Source: Fibrobacterota bacterium (GTDB lineage Bacteria > Fibrobacterota > Fibrobacteria > UBA11236). Taken from it: a stretch of 49,841 nucleotides of DNA. The stretch spans positions 1-49,841 of the forward strand of contig JAHFCH010000019.1 in the NCBI GenBank assembly GCA_023249635.1, read 5' to 3'. The position numbers and the translations under genes were made by a program. How positions within the stretch are numbered: position 1 is the stretch's first letter; every line of letters begins with the position of its first letter. Under the pieces are notes generated by a model. The model saw nothing but the letters and a program-made list of their open reading frames with translations, did not search any database and was not told the origin of the DNA. Shown in pieces: positions 15,818 to 24,492 of the stretch.

Positions 15818-17223
15818 GCGAGGAATTCGCGGCGGGAACCTCGCTGGGCGAAGCGCGCGCAAGCATGCGCGACGGAGGCCTGCGTACGGCGGCTTTCCGG
15901 GTGCCGCCCCAAGCCATCGAAGTGGAGAAGCACGTCATCGGCGCGCTGTTCCTGGATTCGGATGCGGTTGGCGATGCGCTCGAGGCCCTCAAGCCCGAAG
16001 ACTTCTACCTCGAGAAGCATCAGGTGATTTTCGAGGCGGTGGCCAACCTCTTCGAGAAGAACGCCCCCATTGATCTCATCACCATCTCGGATAACCTCAA
16101 GAAGAACCAGAAATTCGATCTGGCCGGCGGCGACGGCTACCTGATGGAAATCTCCTCCGAGGTGGTTTCTTCGGCCAACGTTACCCAGCATTGCGGCATC
16201 ATCAAGGAAAAGTCCCTGCTTCGCAGCCTTATCGGCTCGGCCACGCGCATCCTGGAGAAGGCCTACGATGGCAGCCAGGAACCCGGCGAGATCATGGATC
16301 AGGCCGAAGGGGAGATTTACGCCATCAGCGAGACCACGGTCAAGCAGGGCTTCATTCCCATCAAGCGCATCCTATCCGACACCTTTAAGCTTATCGAAAG
16401 CTATTCCAAGGGCGAAATCATCGGCGTGCCCACCGGCTTCAAGGATTTCGACAGCATGACCTCGGGCTTCCAGAAGACGGATTTGATCATCCTGGCCGGC
16501 CGTCCCGCCATGGGCAAAACCGCGCTCGCCTTGTCGATGTTGGCGAACGCGGCCATCGATTACAAGAAGACGGTGGCTTTCTTCTCCCTGGAAATGGGCC
16601 GCGAGCAACTGGTGCAGCGTATCCTATGCCGTCAGGCCCAGGTTAACATGCACCTGCTCCGCACGGGGCGTTTGCCCCAGCGGGATTTCCCCAAGTTGTC
16701 CATCGCGGTAGGCCCCATCAGCGAAGCCAAGGTCTTCATCGATGATCATCCTTCCCTGAACATCCTGGAGTTGCGGGCCAAGTGCCGCCGCCTCAAGGCC
16801 TCCCAGGGCCTGGACATGGTCATGGTGGATTACCTGCAACTGATGGCCGGCGTCGGCCGCCAGGAAAACCGGCAGCAGGAAATCTCGCAAATCTCGCGCG
16901 GCCTCAAGGGATTGGCCAAGGAGCTGGAAATCCCGGTTTTGGCCCTATCCCAGCTCAGCCGTGCCGTAGAGCAGCGCGGCGGCGAAGGCGAACCCAAGCT
17001 TTCCGATCTGCGCGAGTCCGGCGCCATCGAACAGGACGCCGATTTGGTCATGTTTGTGTACCGCGATGAGATTTATAATAAGGAGGCCGAGAAAGGGAAG
17101 GCCAAGATCATCCTGGCCAAGCAGAGAAATGGACCTACGGGCGATGTTCCGCTTACCTTCGTGTCCGACTACGCTTCCTTCGTCAATTACTCGGGGCGCG
17201 CTCCCGAGAACGACGGGTTCTGA
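15814..17223 (+). CDS. dnaB: Replicative DNA helicase DnaB
   Basis: A 469-residue hexameric 5'-3' helicase that unwinds DNA ahead of the replication fork. The N-terminal DnaB domain starts near FRVPPQAIEVEKHVIGALFL and continues with LKPEDFYLEKHQVIFEA. The RecA-like domain has Walker A AGRPAMGKTALAL near residue 230, the Walker B region DMVMVDYLQLM near 345, and the C-terminal LSDLRESGAIEQDADLVMF and NGPTGDVPLTF motifs. Length is normal with no intein. The ATG at 15814 overlaps the upstream stop (ATGA); a longer open frame upstream is an out-of-context extension through the previous gene and was rejected. Its position in a run with coaBC and the glycosylase-like gene implies co-expression. 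Confidence 0.96.
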   Translation: MSEEFAAGTSLGEARASMRDGGLRTAAFRVPPQAIEVEKHVIGALFLDSDAVGDALEALKPEDFYLEKHQVIFEAVANLFEKNAPIDLITISDNLKKNQKFDLAGGDGYLMEISSEVVSSANVTQHCGIIKEKSLLRSLIGSATRILEKAYDGSQEPGEIMDQAEGEIYAISETTVKQGFIPIKRILSDTFKLIESYSKGEIIGVPTGFKDFDSMTSGFQKTDLIILAGRPAMGKTALALSMLANAAIDYKKTVAFFSLEMGREQLVQRILCRQAQVNMHLLRTGRLPQRDFPKLSIAVGPISEAKVFIDDHPSLNILELRAKCRRLKASQGLDMVMVDYLQLMAGVGRQENRQQEISQISRGLKGLAKELEIPVLALSQLSRAVEQRGGEGEPKLSDLRESGAIEQDADLVMFVYRDEIYNKEAEKGKAKIILAKQRNGPTGDVPLTFVSDYASFVNYSGRAPENDGF

Positions 17224-17228
17224 ACAGC

Positions 17229-18071
17229 TTGCCCACCGATAACCGCTCCCGTACTTCCGGCAGCGCCCTGGCCTTGATCCTGGATGCCGCCGGCGGCCAG
17301 TTCCTCCGCCTGCTCGCGCTGTTGTGGGAAGGGCTTTCCCACAAGATCGGGCGCATCGGCGAAGTCATCCTCCTCTTGCTGCGCATCCTCAAGCGCCTGC
17401 CCTGGTTCTTCATGAACCCCTCCCTCACCCTGGAGCAGTTCATCCGCATCGGGGTCTCCTCGCTGCCGCTTATCATCGTCATCTCCTTTTTCATCGGCGC
17501 CGTCTCGGCCGTGCAAGCCGAATACCAGTTCCGCGGATTCGTGCCGTCGAACTACCTGGGCACGGCGGTATGCAAGCTGGTCATCATCGAATCGGGACCG
17601 GTGCTTACGGCGTTGGTGCTGGCGGGCCGCGTAGGTTCGGCCATCGCCGCCCAGATCGGCACCATGAAGGAAAAGGAAGAATTGGACGCCATGACCGTCC
17701 TCGACCTTGATCCGCTCCGCTACCTGGCCCTCCCCCGCTTGCTGGCCGGAATCTTCGTCTTTCCCCTGCTCGTCATCATCTCGGATTTCCTTTCCATCGT
17801 GGGCGGCTGGATCATCACCACCCTGGTGCTGAAGGTGACCACGGCCACCTACGTATTCGGCCTGCGTTTCCTCTTCCAGCCCTATGACGTGCTCACCAGC
17901 ATGATCAAGGCCATGGTATTCGGCGGGATCGTCGTGCTGATGGGCTACTACCACGGCCTGAACGCCGGGCCCGGGGCCAAGGGCGTGGGCCAGGCCAGCA
18001 TGAAATCCGTGGTGGCCTCGTGCATGCTCATCCTGATCGTGGATTTCCTGATCGTGTACATCGCATACTGA
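17229..18071 (+). CDS. mlaE: MlaE-type lipid-transport ABC permease
   Basis: A 280-residue inner-membrane permease of the MlaE/Ttg2B/YrbE family, which works with an MlaF ATPase and an MCE protein to move phospholipids between the two membranes. Family landmarks are SFFIGAVSAVQAEYQFRGF, ESGPVLTALVLAGRVGSAIA, the EE-LDAM element in KEKEELDAMTVL, and several membrane helices, the last in SCMLILIVDFLIVYIAY. No ATG is available at the 5' end; the start is a TTG at 17229, five bases after the dnaB stop, without a clear ribosome-binding site, so the exact start is uncertain and translation may be coupled to dnaB. mlaF follows 33 bases downstream. Confidence 0.93.
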   Translation: MPTDNRSRTSGSALALILDAAGGQFLRLLALLWEGLSHKIGRIGEVILLLLRILKRLPWFFMNPSLTLEQFIRIGVSSLPLIIVISFFIGAVSAVQAEYQFRGFVPSNYLGTAVCKLVIIESGPVLTALVLAGRVGSAIAAQIGTMKEKEELDAMTVLDLDPLRYLALPRLLAGIFVFPLLVIISDFLSIVGGWIITTLVLKVTTATYVFGLRFLFQPYDVLTSMIKAMVFGGIVVLMGYYHGLNAGPGAKGVGQASMKSVVASCMLILIVDFLIVYIAY

Positions 18072-18104
18072 AACCCGATAGATGGAACAGGACGGATCGC
18101 CGGA

Positions 18105-18872
18105 ATGAACAACGACCATTTGATCGAACTACGGCACCTGCAGAAATCCTTCGGCCCCCAGAAGGTGCTGCGCGACGTGGTGCTGGAGATCCGCAAGGGC
18201 GAGACCATGGTCATCATCGGGACCTCGGGCGGCGGCAAATCGGTCATCCTCAAGCATTGCATCGGCCTGCTGCAGCCGGACGACGGCGAAGTGGTGGTGG
18301 ACGGCAAGGTGATCTCCAGCAAGAACAAGATCGACGTGAAGACCATCCGCAAGCGGATGGGAATGCTGTTCCAGGGCGCGGCCCTGTTCGATTCCATGAA
18401 CGTGGGCGAGAACATCAAGTTCGCGGTGCGTGAGCATGAGAAGCAGCATAGCGAGGCCGATCTCGATCGCATCGTGGCGGAAACCCTGCATATGATCAAC
18501 CTGAATCCGGATTTCCGCTTCAAGATGCCCAGCGAGCTTTCCGGCGGCATGAAGAAGCGCCTGGGCCTGGCCAGGGCCATCGCCCTCAAGCCCGAAATCC
18601 TGCTCTACGACGAGCCCACCACGGGCCTGGACCCGATTACTTCGGATGTCATCAACGATCTGATCATCGATATGCAGGTGAAGCTGGGGGCGACCAATAT
18701 CGTGGTGACCCATGACATGGTTTCGGCCTACAAGATCGCCGATCGCATCGCCATGCTGCTGGACGGCCGCATCATTTTCGTGGGGACCCCGGAAGAGACC
18801 CGGGCCACGTCGAATCCTTACGTGCAGCAATTCATCAACGGCCAACGCAAGCTACTCGCAGAAGCGGACTAA
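18105..18872 (+). CDS. mlaF: MlaF-type ABC ATPase
   Basis: A 255-residue ATPase subunit energising the MlaE permease. It has Walker A IIGTSGGGKSV, Q-loop GMLFQGAALFDSM, signature LSGGMKKRLGLARAI, Walker B EILLYDEPTTGLD and H-loop VVTHDMVSAYK. LSGGM with KKR and the FDSMNVGEN segment are typical of MlaF rather than of other ABC ATPases. Spacing to mlaE (33 bases) implies one transcript. No MCE-domain (MlaD) gene follows; the next gene downstream is a proline-rich unknown. The last ten codons and stop are duplicated just downstream (see the repeat entry). Confidence 0.94.
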   Translation: MNNDHLIELRHLQKSFGPQKVLRDVVLEIRKGETMVIIGTSGGGKSVILKHCIGLLQPDDGEVVVDGKVISSKNKIDVKTIRKRMGMLFQGAALFDSMNVGENIKFAVREHEKQHSEADLDRIVAETLHMINLNPDFRFKMPSELSGGMKKRLGLARAIALKPEILLYDEPTTGLDPITSDVINDLIIDMQVKLGATNIVVTHDMVSAYKIADRIAMLLDGRIIFVGTPEETRATSNPYVQQFINGQRKLLAEAD

Positions 18873-18924
18873 GCGTTGGCCCGCCATCGCAAGCTACTCG
18901 CAGAAGCGGACTAACGCCAAAGCC
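18841..18924 (+). repeat. Tandem duplication of the mlaF 3' end
   Basis: Bases 18841-18872 (the final codons and TAA of mlaF) recur at 18883-18914 with one mismatch, a period of 42 bases. A core of 27 bases is identical (18846-18872 and 18888-18914). The period is a multiple of three, but the first copy's stop codon prevents read-through. This looks like a recent slippage or duplication. Confidence 0.9.
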
Positions 18925-19137
18925 TCTAATCGCCCGCTGCCCGCGGCTATTCCGCGTGTAACCTGACGCCCTTTCCCTGGCCCGGAACGGCCTTGGCCCC
19001 CTCGCCTAAAAATGCCCGTTACCAGACCTACCGTAACCAGGCCGCTGCAACCAAGCCATACCCGTAATCGGGATCCGTTACCCCGGGATACCTTTGCTTA
19101 AGGAGCCCTGCTTGGGGCGTCCGGACCGGGGGAATAT

Positions 19138-20037
19138 ATGACAAGGATAGGCGGCAATCGCAATACCCATAAACCGAACGGTGGAGAGGCAGCCCCTCTG
19201 CTTTCGGAATCGGCACCGTTGGGGGAATCCAGCCGGAACGTGTCCCAAGCGTCCCTCACCGAGGCGCGCAACAAACTGGCGGCCCAAATCGGGAAAACGG
19301 TTCACGAGCCCGCGCAGGTCCATCGTAAACCGATGGGGCCCCATTCCCCCTTGAAGCAACTTGATATCCCCCTGGAAGTTTTACCGCCCAGAAGCAAATC
19401 GCATCCGGTAACGCCTTCCCCGCTTGTCTTCAACCCCGAGACTCCCGGCCAGACCCTGCACGGCGTGGGCGGCCGCGCCTATCCGACCAGCTTTCATGGT
19501 ACCGAAACCGGTCTCGATGACATCGAACGGGCCGGCGCGGATTTGCGACCGGCCGGCACGCCCCAAACCAACCTCGACCTGCCCGTGCCGGTCAGCGCGG
19601 AGCATGTACCCGAGGGCAAAAGTTGGATGCCCAACCTTCCTTTCGCCCCGGGCAAGGTCGCGGGCATCACGGCGTTGGGTGGACTGGTCTTCGGCCCCGC
19701 CATCTACGGCACCCAGAAAGCCATCCGGGACAACCTTCCCCATCACCCCAACACCAACGGAACCACGACCAGCACGAGTTTGCCCACCGCGACCGGCGCC
19801 GCGGCGAATGTTCGCTTCGCGGAGTTGCCCACCCAGACTCCGGCCTGGGCGCATCCCACTCCCCCGGCCTCCGCCTTGCCGTCCAGCATCACCATCCCGG
19901 GCGAGAAGCCACAGACCATTGCGTTGCCTTCGCAACGCCCTAGCGCAACGTCGGTACCCGGCGGTTTTCTGGGGGATCTCTCGCCTTCCAGCATTGTTCC
20001 GCCCAGACCTCTCGAATCGGACCCGGGAATAGCCTGA
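19138..20037 (+). CDS. Proline/threonine-rich protein of unknown function
   Basis: A 299-residue protein with no recognised domain. It is rich in Pro, Thr, Ser and Gly and is probably mostly disordered. One hydrophobic stretch (VAGITALGGLVFGPAIYGT, near residue 180) could be a membrane segment or amphipathic anchor; there is no N-terminal signal peptide. The C-terminal third (TTTSTSLPTATGAAANV and later PSSITIPGEK) is low-complexity. The ATG has GGGGGAA just upstream. Codon use fits the neighbours, and I prefer it over the long opposite-strand frame. It lies 265 bases after mlaF, at the position where an MCE protein might be expected, but it shows no MCE features. Confidence 0.6.
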   Translation: MTRIGGNRNTHKPNGGEAAPLLSESAPLGESSRNVSQASLTEARNKLAAQIGKTVHEPAQVHRKPMGPHSPLKQLDIPLEVLPPRSKSHPVTPSPLVFNPETPGQTLHGVGGRAYPTSFHGTETGLDDIERAGADLRPAGTPQTNLDLPVPVSAEHVPEGKSWMPNLPFAPGKVAGITALGGLVFGPAIYGTQKAIRDNLPHHPNTNGTTTSTSLPTATGAAANVRFAELPTQTPAWAHPTPPASALPSSITIPGEKPQTIALPSQRPSATSVPGGFLGDLSPSSIVPPRPLESDPGIA

Positions 20038-20116
20038 TCCGGACCGGGGGGCCAGTCCCCATTTATACCTGCACAAAAGAGCAGCTTCGGCTTGCCCGTG
20101 TTGTTACATTTAGGCC

Positions 20117-21514
20117 ATGGCCAGCCCGAAATCCAAATCCAAGTTCGGTACACACAAGTCCGGTACCCTCTATGCCTGCCGCGAATGCGGTGATACCACC
20201 ACCAAGTGGGGAGGCAAATGCCTTTCCTGCGGTGCCTGGGACAGCCTGACCGAGATCGCGGCCACGGCCCTGGAAGAAGCCACCGAGAGGCGCGGCCTCG
20301 GGGATGTAAGCGAAGCCAGGCCCCTCAAGGACATCATCGTCAGCAAAGAGCCGCGCACGCGCACGGGGATAGGCGAACTGGATCGCGTCTTGGGTGGCGG
20401 CATCGTACCGGGATCCCTGGTCCTGATCGGCGGCGATCCCGGAATCGGCAAGTCTACCCTGCTCCTGCAGATGGCGACCACGCTTTCGGCCGGTGACGTG
20501 TCCGTCCTCTATGTGACCGGGGAAGAGAGCCTGACCCAGCTCAAGATGCGCGCGGAGCGCCTGGAAACCCCTTCTCCCGAGATGTCGGTGCTATCCGAAA
20601 CCAATCTCGACGCCATTTTCCGGCAATGCCAGTCGAGCCGACCTGCCGTGCTCGTCATCGATTCCATCCAAACCATCTACAAGCCCGATCTCCCCGGCTC
20701 GCCCGGTTCCATGACGCAATTGCGCGAATGCACTTTGGCCCTGATGGTCCATGCCAAGTCGACGGGAACCGCCATTTTCATCGTCGGCCATGTGACCAAA
20801 GAGGGCGTGCTGGCCGGGCCGCGCATGCTCGAACACATGGTGGATACCGTCGTCTACTTCGAGGGCGATCGCCACAATGCCTACCGCATCCTGCGGGCCG
20901 TGAAGAATCGCTTCGGCGCCACCCACGAGATCGGGGTTTTCGAGATGGCCGCCCAAGGGCTTCTCCAAGTGGACAATCCTTCCCAGGTTTTCGCGCATAA
21001 CCGCGGCGAACGCGATCCTGGATCGGTGGTTTCCTGTTCCATCGAAGGCACCCGCCCCATATTGGTCGAAGTGCAGGCCCTGGTTTCCCGCAGCAATTAT
21101 TCCAATCCGCAACGGGTGAGCATGGGGCTCGATTCCAAGCGCCTCACCATCCTACTGGCTTTGCTGGAAAGATTCGCGGGCATCGAGGTTGGCATGCAGG
21201 ACGTGTTCGTAAGCCTGGCGGGCGGGTTCCGCATCGAAGAGACGGCCGTCGACCTGGCCATCGCCACCGCGGTAGCCTCCAACCATCTGGGGAAGAAATG
21301 CCTGGCCGATACCTTGGCCCTGGGCGAATTGGGACTGAATGGCGAACTGCGCGCCATCCCCCAGGCTGAGGCCCGCGTAAAGGAAGCCGCGCGCCTGGGT
21401 TTCAAGACGGTCGTGCTGCCCAAACCCATGCAAGGCAAAGTGAATGTTCCGGGTATCGATGTGAAATTCGTGAAGAAGCTGGAAGACGCTTTCGAATTCA
21501 TCTACCAGGTTTGA
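20117..21514 (+). CDS. radA: DNA repair protein RadA
   Basis: A 465-residue RadA (Sms) protein, a RecA-like motor that promotes branch migration during recombinational repair. The N-terminal C4 zinc finger is seen as CRECGDTTTKWGGKCLSCG. Walker A is GGDPGIGKSTLLLQ near residue 105, the RadA-specific KNRFG motif is in AVKNRFGATHEIGVFEM near 260, and the C-terminal Lon-protease-like domain contains GLNGELRAIPQAEARVKEA. Length is normal. It is flanked by an unknown gene upstream (79-base gap) and by a palindrome-rich regulatory stretch downstream. Confidence 0.96.
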   Translation: MASPKSKSKFGTHKSGTLYACRECGDTTTKWGGKCLSCGAWDSLTEIAATALEEATERRGLGDVSEARPLKDIIVSKEPRTRTGIGELDRVLGGGIVPGSLVLIGGDPGIGKSTLLLQMATTLSAGDVSVLYVTGEESLTQLKMRAERLETPSPEMSVLSETNLDAIFRQCQSSRPAVLVIDSIQTIYKPDLPGSPGSMTQLRECTLALMVHAKSTGTAIFIVGHVTKEGVLAGPRMLEHMVDTVVYFEGDRHNAYRILRAVKNRFGATHEIGVFEMAAQGLLQVDNPSQVFAHNRGERDPGSVVSCSIEGTRPILVEVQALVSRSNYSNPQRVSMGLDSKRLTILLALLERFAGIEVGMQDVFVSLAGGFRIEETAVDLAIATAVASNHLGKKCLADTLALGELGLNGELRAIPQAEARVKEAARLGFKTVVLPKPMQGKVNVPGIDVKFVKKLEDAFEFIYQV

Positions 21515-21528
21515 ATTGGATCGACTAA

Positions 21529-21592
21529 TGGATTGGAGCCGAATCCACTAATACATGCAGATACGCACATATTGTGCGTAGATCCGCGGATC
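21529..21592. promoter_or_regulatory. Cluster of three inverted repeats upstream of the hybrid kinase
   Basis: In order: TGGATT/AATCCA around a seven-base loop (21529-21547); TACGCACA-TAT-TGTGCGTA (21562-21580), perfect eight-base arms; and the perfect 12-base palindrome GATCCGCGGATC (21581-21592), directly abutting the second. The last two look like operator sites. They end 54 bases before the kinase start at 21647. The first could help end radA transcription. Confidence 0.5.
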
Positions 21593-21646
21593 CGATCACA
21601 GATCCATCTTATCGCAAGGTCGCTGCTAAGGCTAGCATTTTCATAC

Positions 21647-23224
21647 ATGCAAGACCTTAGCATCCTATGGGTTGAGGGAATCTCCTCGCGGAATCCGGAG
21701 GCAGCGGCGGCACTGGAACAGGCCGGTTACCGTCTCGCGCGCCAGGACCATTCCCATTCCCCTGCGGACATGGAACGCGCTCTGCGCAGGGAATCGTGGG
21801 ATGCGGTCTTCTGCGATGCGGCGCTGCCCGCCGGCGCATGGCAGGAAGTTCTGCGCATGGTACGCCAAGTGCGGCCCGAATCGATATTCATTTTCATTGC
21901 GGACCATGCCGATATGGAAACGGCCGTGGCCGCCATCAAGGCCGGCGCGGACGAATATCTGCTTAAATCCGAACCCCACCTTCTGGGGCCGGCGGTGGCC
22001 CGGGAACTGAAATCCAGGGCCGAACGCAAACGCGCGGAAGAGGCCCAACGCAAGAGCGAGGATCAATTGCGTTTGGCGCAGCGGATGGAAACCGTGGGAC
22101 GCCTGGCGGGGGGCGTGGCCCATGATTTCAATAACATCCTTTCCGTGGTTTCCGGATACGCCAATCTGCTCCAGATGAAAATGGCGCGCGCGGGTGACGC
22201 GCCACGGGAACTGGCGGAAATCGAGCGAGCGGTAGTCAAAGCCACCGCTCTGGTGAGGCAGCTGCTCACTTTCAGCCGCAAGCAAATGGTGCAGCCGCAA
22301 GTGCTCGAGCTTGGATCCGTCCTGGCGGACATGCTGCCTACCGTGCGCATGGTGGTCGGCGAGGACATCCGCGTGGAAAGCCTCCTCGATTCCGGGTTGG
22401 GACGGGTGCGCGCCGACAAGAGCCAGTTGGAGCAGATCGTCATGAACCTGGCTGCCAATGCCAAGGATTCCATGCCCAGAGGCGGGACCTTGACCCTGGA
22501 ATTGGCGGAGGAGAATCTGGACCTGGAGCATTTCCGCCAGGGCGAAAAGGCGCGCCCAGGTCCTTACTTGCGCCTGACCATAAGGGATACCGGCGGCGGT
22601 ATTCCCAATGACATCCTCCCCCGTATCTTCGAACCGTTCTTCACGACCAAGGGCGAAGGCCGGGGCACGGGCCTGGGACTTTCCACCGTGTACGGGATCG
22701 TGCAGCAGATGGACTCCAACCTGCGGGTTGAAAGCGAACCGGGGAAAGGCACCGAGTTCGCGATCCATATCCCTTGCGTACCCGTTTCCGCCTATGCGCC
22801 CCCGGGCAAAGCCGATACCATCGGCCATCCGTCCAGGGGCGAAACCATCTTGCTGGTGGAAGACGACGTGGACTTGCGCAAGCTGACCAAGGATATCCTG
22901 GTATTGCAAGGCTACCGCGTGCTCGAATCGGCCACGCCGGAAGAAGCCCTGGGCTTTGCGCGCTCGCGTACCCTGACCATCGATCTGCTGCTCACCGATC
23001 TTGTCATGCCGCGCATGAACGGAAAGGAACTTTGCGAAGCCGTCCAGGATATCCGGCCCGAAATCCGTATGCTGTATATGTCCGGGTACGCTCCCGAAAG
23101 CCTGCTACCCGATATGGGCCTTATCCCCGTGTACCATTTCCTGGAGAAGCCCTTCACCCCGGCCAAGCTGTTGGTCAAGGTACGCGCCGCACTTGACGTG
23201 CCGCAGACGGAAAAGCAAGTTTGA
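21647..23224 (+). CDS. Hybrid histidine kinase: receiver, kinase, receiver
   Basis: A 525-residue soluble signalling protein. Residues 1-115 resemble a receiver domain with a candidate phospho-acceptor Asp57 (WDAVFCDAALP) and Lys107 (DEYLLKS). A charged helix leads to the dimerisation/phospho-acceptor region, His159 in GGVAHDFNNILSVVSGYANL. The ATPase domain has MNLAANAKDSM (N box), DTGGGIPNDILPRIFEPFF and GRGTGLGLSTVYGIV (G boxes). The C-terminal receiver starts ILLVEDDVDLRK and has DLLLTDLVMPRMNG. There is no membrane segment, so the input is probably cytoplasmic or via the N-terminal receiver. The open frame begins at a TTG at 21533, but that stretch carries palindromes and lacks protein-like sequence; the ATG at 21647 begins the first beta strand. 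Confidence 0.9.
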   Translation: MQDLSILWVEGISSRNPEAAAALEQAGYRLARQDHSHSPADMERALRRESWDAVFCDAALPAGAWQEVLRMVRQVRPESIFIFIADHADMETAVAAIKAGADEYLLKSEPHLLGPAVARELKSRAERKRAEEAQRKSEDQLRLAQRMETVGRLAGGVAHDFNNILSVVSGYANLLQMKMARAGDAPRELAEIERAVVKATALVRQLLTFSRKQMVQPQVLELGSVLADMLPTVRMVVGEDIRVESLLDSGLGRVRADKSQLEQIVMNLAANAKDSMPRGGTLTLELAEENLDLEHFRQGEKARPGPYLRLTIRDTGGGIPNDILPRIFEPFFTTKGEGRGTGLGLSTVYGIVQQMDSNLRVESEPGKGTEFAIHIPCVPVSAYAPPGKADTIGHPSRGETILLVEDDVDLRKLTKDILVLQGYRVLESATPEEALGFARSRTLTIDLLLTDLVMPRMNGKELCEAVQDIRPEIRMLYMSGYAPESLLPDMGLIPVYHFLEKPFTPAKLLVKVRAALDVPQTEKQV

Positions 23225-23228
23225 GGGC

Positions 23229-24407
23229 TTGGACCCCTTCTTCGAACTAACGGCAACAAAAACCGGTTCCGGGTCGCCCGATTCCCGGGCGCCCGGTTCC
23301 CGGGCCCGTGCCGGAATCCTGCATACCTCCCATGGAGACATCCCCACCCCGGTTTTCATGCCTGTCGGAACGGCGGGCGCGGTCAAAGCCGTATCGCCAC
23401 GCGGGGTCAAGGAAGCGGGCGCGAAGATCATCCTGGGGAATACCTACCATTTGTACCTGCGCCCGGGTTGCGACCTGATAGATAAGGCCGGAGGCCTGCA
23501 TCGCTTCGCCTCGTGGGACGGGGCCATGCTCACCGATTCCGGCGGCTTCCAGGTGTGGAGTCTGGAAACCCTGCGGACCATCACCGAAGCAGGCGTGGAA
23601 TTCCGATCGCATATCGACGGTTCCAAGCATCTTTTCACCGCCGAGTCGGTGATGGAGGCCCAAAGGAAGATCGGGGCCGACATCATCATGGCCTTCGACG
23701 AATGTACCCCCTACCCTTCCACGCCGGAACAAGCCAAGCATTCCCTGGCCTTGACCCAGCGCTGGACCGAACGGGCCTTGGAATGGCTCGGGAAGAATCC
23801 CGAACGCCACGGATATCGCCAGCATTTCTTCGGCATCGTGCAAGGCGGGATGCACTTGGATGCGCGCGCGCGCGCCATCGAGCATATCGCCGCCATGGAT
23901 ACCCCGGGCATTGCGCTGGGGGGCCTAAGCGTAGGCGAGCCCGCGGAGATCATGTATGAGGTGGCGGGCCATTGCACGGCCCTGATGCCGCCCGGGAAAC
24001 CCCGTTACGTAATGGGCGTAGGCACGCCCTCCAATCTGTTGACCCTGGTAGGACTGGGCGTGGACATGTTCGATTGCGTACTACCGACGCGCAATGCGCG
24101 CAACGGCACGGTATTCACCTGGGACGGGCCGTTACATTACAAAGCCGCCCGCCATGCCCAAGAACTGGATCAACCGCTCGATCGCCGGTGTTCCTGCTAT
24201 GCGTGCAAGAATTTCTCCCGGGCCTACCTGCGCCATCTATTCGTGGCCGGGGAAATCCTGGCCCTGGAGCTGGCCACCTTGCACAGCCTGCATTTCTACC
24301 AGGATCTGATGCGGGAAGCCCGCGCGCATATTGTCGCGGGGGATTACGATACGTGGAGCGCGGAGTTGTTGGCGCGCTGGGCGACGCCGGAGGTGCGAGG
24401 CGCGTGA
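23229..24407 (+). CDS. tgt: tRNA-guanine transglycosylase
   Basis: This enzyme exchanges guanine-34 of tRNAs with GUN anticodons for preQ1 in queuosine synthesis. About 392 residues. Visible landmarks: HTSHGDIPTPVFMPVGTAG at the N-terminus, the catalytic-region Asp in LTDSGGFQVWSL, AFDECTPYPS, the G-G-L-S-V-G-E loop, DMFDCVLPTRNARNG with the second Asp, and the zinc site CSCYACKNFSRAYLRHLF (Cys, Cys, Cys, His). No ATG is available. The TTG at 23229 gives an N-terminus LDPFFELTATK that matches the family; an earlier TTG at 23193 overlaps the kinase. The start is therefore provisional. No queA or queC-F gene is in the window. Confidence 0.94.
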   Translation: MDPFFELTATKTGSGSPDSRAPGSRARAGILHTSHGDIPTPVFMPVGTAGAVKAVSPRGVKEAGAKIILGNTYHLYLRPGCDLIDKAGGLHRFASWDGAMLTDSGGFQVWSLETLRTITEAGVEFRSHIDGSKHLFTAESVMEAQRKIGADIIMAFDECTPYPSTPEQAKHSLALTQRWTERALEWLGKNPERHGYRQHFFGIVQGGMHLDARARAIEHIAAMDTPGIALGGLSVGEPAEIMYEVAGHCTALMPPGKPRYVMGVGTPSNLLTLVGLGVDMFDCVLPTRNARNGTVFTWDGPLHYKAARHAQELDQPLDRRCSCYACKNFSRAYLRHLFVAGEILALELATLHSLHFYQDLMREARAHIVAGDYDTWSAELLARWATPEVRGA

Positions 24408-24427
24408 GGGATCCGGGAGAAAGAGAG

Positions 24428-24482
24428 GTTTAAGGTCTAAGGTTTAGGAAATGCATTCCACCTTAGACCTTAGACCTTTTTT
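24428..24482 (+). repeat. GGTYTAA heptad repeat forming a terminator between tgt and cheR
   Basis: Three heptamers (GGTTTAA, GGTCTAA, GGTTTAG, 24428-24448) and two complementary TTAGACC units (24464-24477) flank a short spacer. AAGGTCTAAGGT (24433-24444) pairs perfectly with ACCTTAGACCTT (24461-24472), and five T residues follow at 24478-24482. It terminates tgt and, less strongly, the converging chemotaxis operon. A related element occurs at 47143-47207. Confidence 0.8.
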
Positions 24483-24492
24483 CCAATCCGTC

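Noticed and set aside
19381-20076. Minus-strand open frame of 231 residues opposite the proline-rich gene
   Set aside because: No good start context; Arg/Gly-rich composition typical of a shadow. The plus-strand gene has a ribosome-binding site, although its own sequence is low-complexity.
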